Below, one piece after another: positions 20,808 to 21,817 of a stretch of 21,817 nt of DNA. Position numbers and translations under genes: made by a program. This stretch comes from JBOGVZ01 sp050692985 (GTDB lineage Bacteria; Actinomycetota; UBA4738; CALAEC01). Each line of letters starts with the position of its first letter. Within the stretch, counting starts at the first letter, position 1. The notes beneath the pieces are model-generated. The model searched no databases. It was not told the DNA's origin and saw only the letters and a program-made list of their open reading frames with translations. The stretch lies in contig JBOGVZ010000012.1 in assembly GCA_050692985.1 (NCBI GenBank), positions 1-21,817 on the forward strand, in the 5' to 3' direction.

Positions 20808-21776
20808 ATGAGCAGGCGGATCCTGCTGGCCCTGGTGGCCGCGTGGGCCGTCGTGGCCGCGGCCTGTGGGGACCAGGCCGCGCCCCCCGACGGCGAGGAG
20901 GAGCTCGACGTCGTCCTCATCCAGGGGGTACGGGGCGACGAGTTCTACGTCACCATGGACTGCGGCGCCCGGGAGGCGGCCCAGGAGCTGGGGGTGAACA
21001 TCGACGTGCAGGGGCCCCAGGAGTTCGACCCCACGCTCCAGACACCCATCGTCAACGCCGTGGTGGCCGAGGGCCCGGACGCCATCCTGATCGCTCCCAC
21101 GGACCGGACGGCGATGATCCCGCCGCTCCAGGCGGCCCAGGATGCCGGCATCACGATCGTCCTGGTGGACACCATCGTCGACGCCCCGGACATCGGCGTG
21201 TCCCGGATCGCCACGGACAACGTCGAGGGTGGGCGGGTGGCCGGTGACGCCCTGGCCGAGCTCATCGGGGAAGAGGGCAAGGTCATGGTGATCACCACCG
21301 ACCCCGGCGTGTCCACCGTGGAAGAGCGCCAGCAGGGCTTCGAGGAGGCCATCGCCAACTACGGCGACATCGACTACCTGGGCACGGAGTTCAGCCACAA
21401 CGAGCCGGAGACGGCGGCCCAGATCGTGACCTCCACCCTGGCCGCGGAGCCGGACCTGGCCGGTGTGTTCGCCACGAACCTGTTCTCGGCCGAGGGAACC
21501 GCCAGCGGCCTGCGGGAGGCCGGGCTCCTGGGCGACGTCAAGATCGTCGGGTTCGACGCCAGCCCCGGGCAGGTGGCGCAGGTCCAGGAGGGCCTGGTCC
21601 AGAGCCTGGTGGCCCAGAACCCCCGGGAGATCGGACGGCAGGGGGTCGAGCAGGCGGTAGCGGCCCTCCGGGGCGAGGACGTGGAGGCCCAGATCAGCAC
21701 CCCGCTCACCGTGGTCACCGAGGACAACCTGGAGGACCCGGAGGTCCAGGACACGCTGTACGTCGGGGAGTGCTGA
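20808..21776 (+). CDS. Sugar ABC transporter substrate-binding lipoprotein (RbsB-like)
   Basis: A 322-residue secreted protein. A lipoprotein signal peptide (MSRRILLALVAAWAVV) ends in a lipobox AAAC with the lipidated Cys20, followed by an acidic linker. The mature part is a type I periplasmic-binding fold: VVLIQGVRGDEFYVTMDCGA, ILIAPTDRTAMIPPLQAA, ITIVLVDT, VFATNLFSAEGTASGL, VKIVGFDASPGQVAQV, and near the end SLVAQNPREIGRQGVE. It would capture the sugar outside the membrane for the permease and ATPase. AAGGAGGAGG (20794-20803) is a strong RBS, stronger than those of the upstream genes, consistent with the higher dose needed for binding proteins. ATG 20808 is the clear start. The operon may continue beyond the window. 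Confidence 0.94.
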   Translation: MSRRILLALVAAWAVVAAACGDQAAPPDGEEELDVVLIQGVRGDEFYVTMDCGAREAAQELGVNIDVQGPQEFDPTLQTPIVNAVVAEGPDAILIAPTDRTAMIPPLQAAQDAGITIVLVDTIVDAPDIGVSRIATDNVEGGRVAGDALAELIGEEGKVMVITTDPGVSTVEERQQGFEEAIANYGDIDYLGTEFSHNEPETAAQIVTSTLAAEPDLAGVFATNLFSAEGTASGLREAGLLGDVKIVGFDASPGQVAQVQEGLVQSLVAQNPREIGRQGVEQAVAALRGEDVEAQISTPLTVVTEDNLEDPEVQDTLYVGEC

Positions 21777-21817
21777 GCCCACCCTGATGGCTCCGTCGGC
21801 CGGCGCCTCACCCGCGC

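Noticed and set aside
1..21817. CRISPR arrays, transposases, integrases, toxin-antitoxin pairs, phage genes
   Set aside because: I looked for short regular repeats and for the protein motifs of these systems on both strands and found none. The only regular repeats are the PAS domains and the SulP paralogues.

Overview
This is a GC-rich bacterial segment with frequent GTG starts and tightly packed genes. It carries a tRNA-Gly/Cys/Val-type cluster whose tRNAs lack an encoded CCA. I read it as Actinomycetota-like, probably an uncultivated lineage. That placement is inference from composition, gene content and tRNA order. No rRNA or ribosomal protein marker is present to fix it.

Layout. (1) 1-648: an unassigned stretch with a perfect 12-bp inverted repeat, then a degenerate tRNA-Gly-like sequence, an intact tRNA-Cys(GCA) and an intact tRNA-Val(GAC). 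(2) 652-949, minus strand: the N-terminal remnant of a SulP transporter gene, cut off exactly at the 3' end of tRNA-Val. (3) 1099-11761, plus strand: six gene units that touch or overlap. They are a hybrid histidine kinase (four PAS domains, HisKA, HATPase, REC, REC, HPt; broken by one frameshift), a REC-class III nucleotide cyclase, a 1013-residue PIG-L deacetylase fused to a cyclic-nucleotide-binding domain, a BshA-type glycosyltransferase, a short divergent BshC-like protein and a BshB1-type deacetylase. (4) 11762-12167: a gene-free junction with a GC-rich hairpin and the 3' half of a tRNA-Arg(ACG) gene, which looks like an integration scar. (5) 12168-16522, minus strand: two tandem SulP-STAS-cNMP transporter genes. 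(6) 16690-17804, minus strand: a small unknown ORF and a short-chain dehydrogenase. (7) 17953-21776, plus strand: a LacI-family regulator with a palindromic operator in its promoter, then the ATPase, permease and binding lipoprotein of a ribose/fructose-type sugar ABC transporter.

How the genes may work together. The central operon joins a complete-looking signalling chain to what looks like a bacillithiol-type low-molecular-weight thiol pathway. The proposed chain is PAS kinase, then HPt, then REC-cyclase, then cyclic nucleotide, then cNMP-regulated deacetylase. The thiol genes are BshA (GlcNAc-malate synthase), BshB (deacetylase) and a BshC-like cysteine ligase. Mycothiol is the usual thiol of Actinomycetota, so a BSH-like set under apparent second-messenger control is the most notable content here. 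The cyclic-nucleotide theme recurs in the two SulP transporters. The junctions at the tRNA-Val 3' end and the tRNA-Arg fragment suggest that the SulP genes travelled on tRNA-targeting elements. No integrase is visible in the window.
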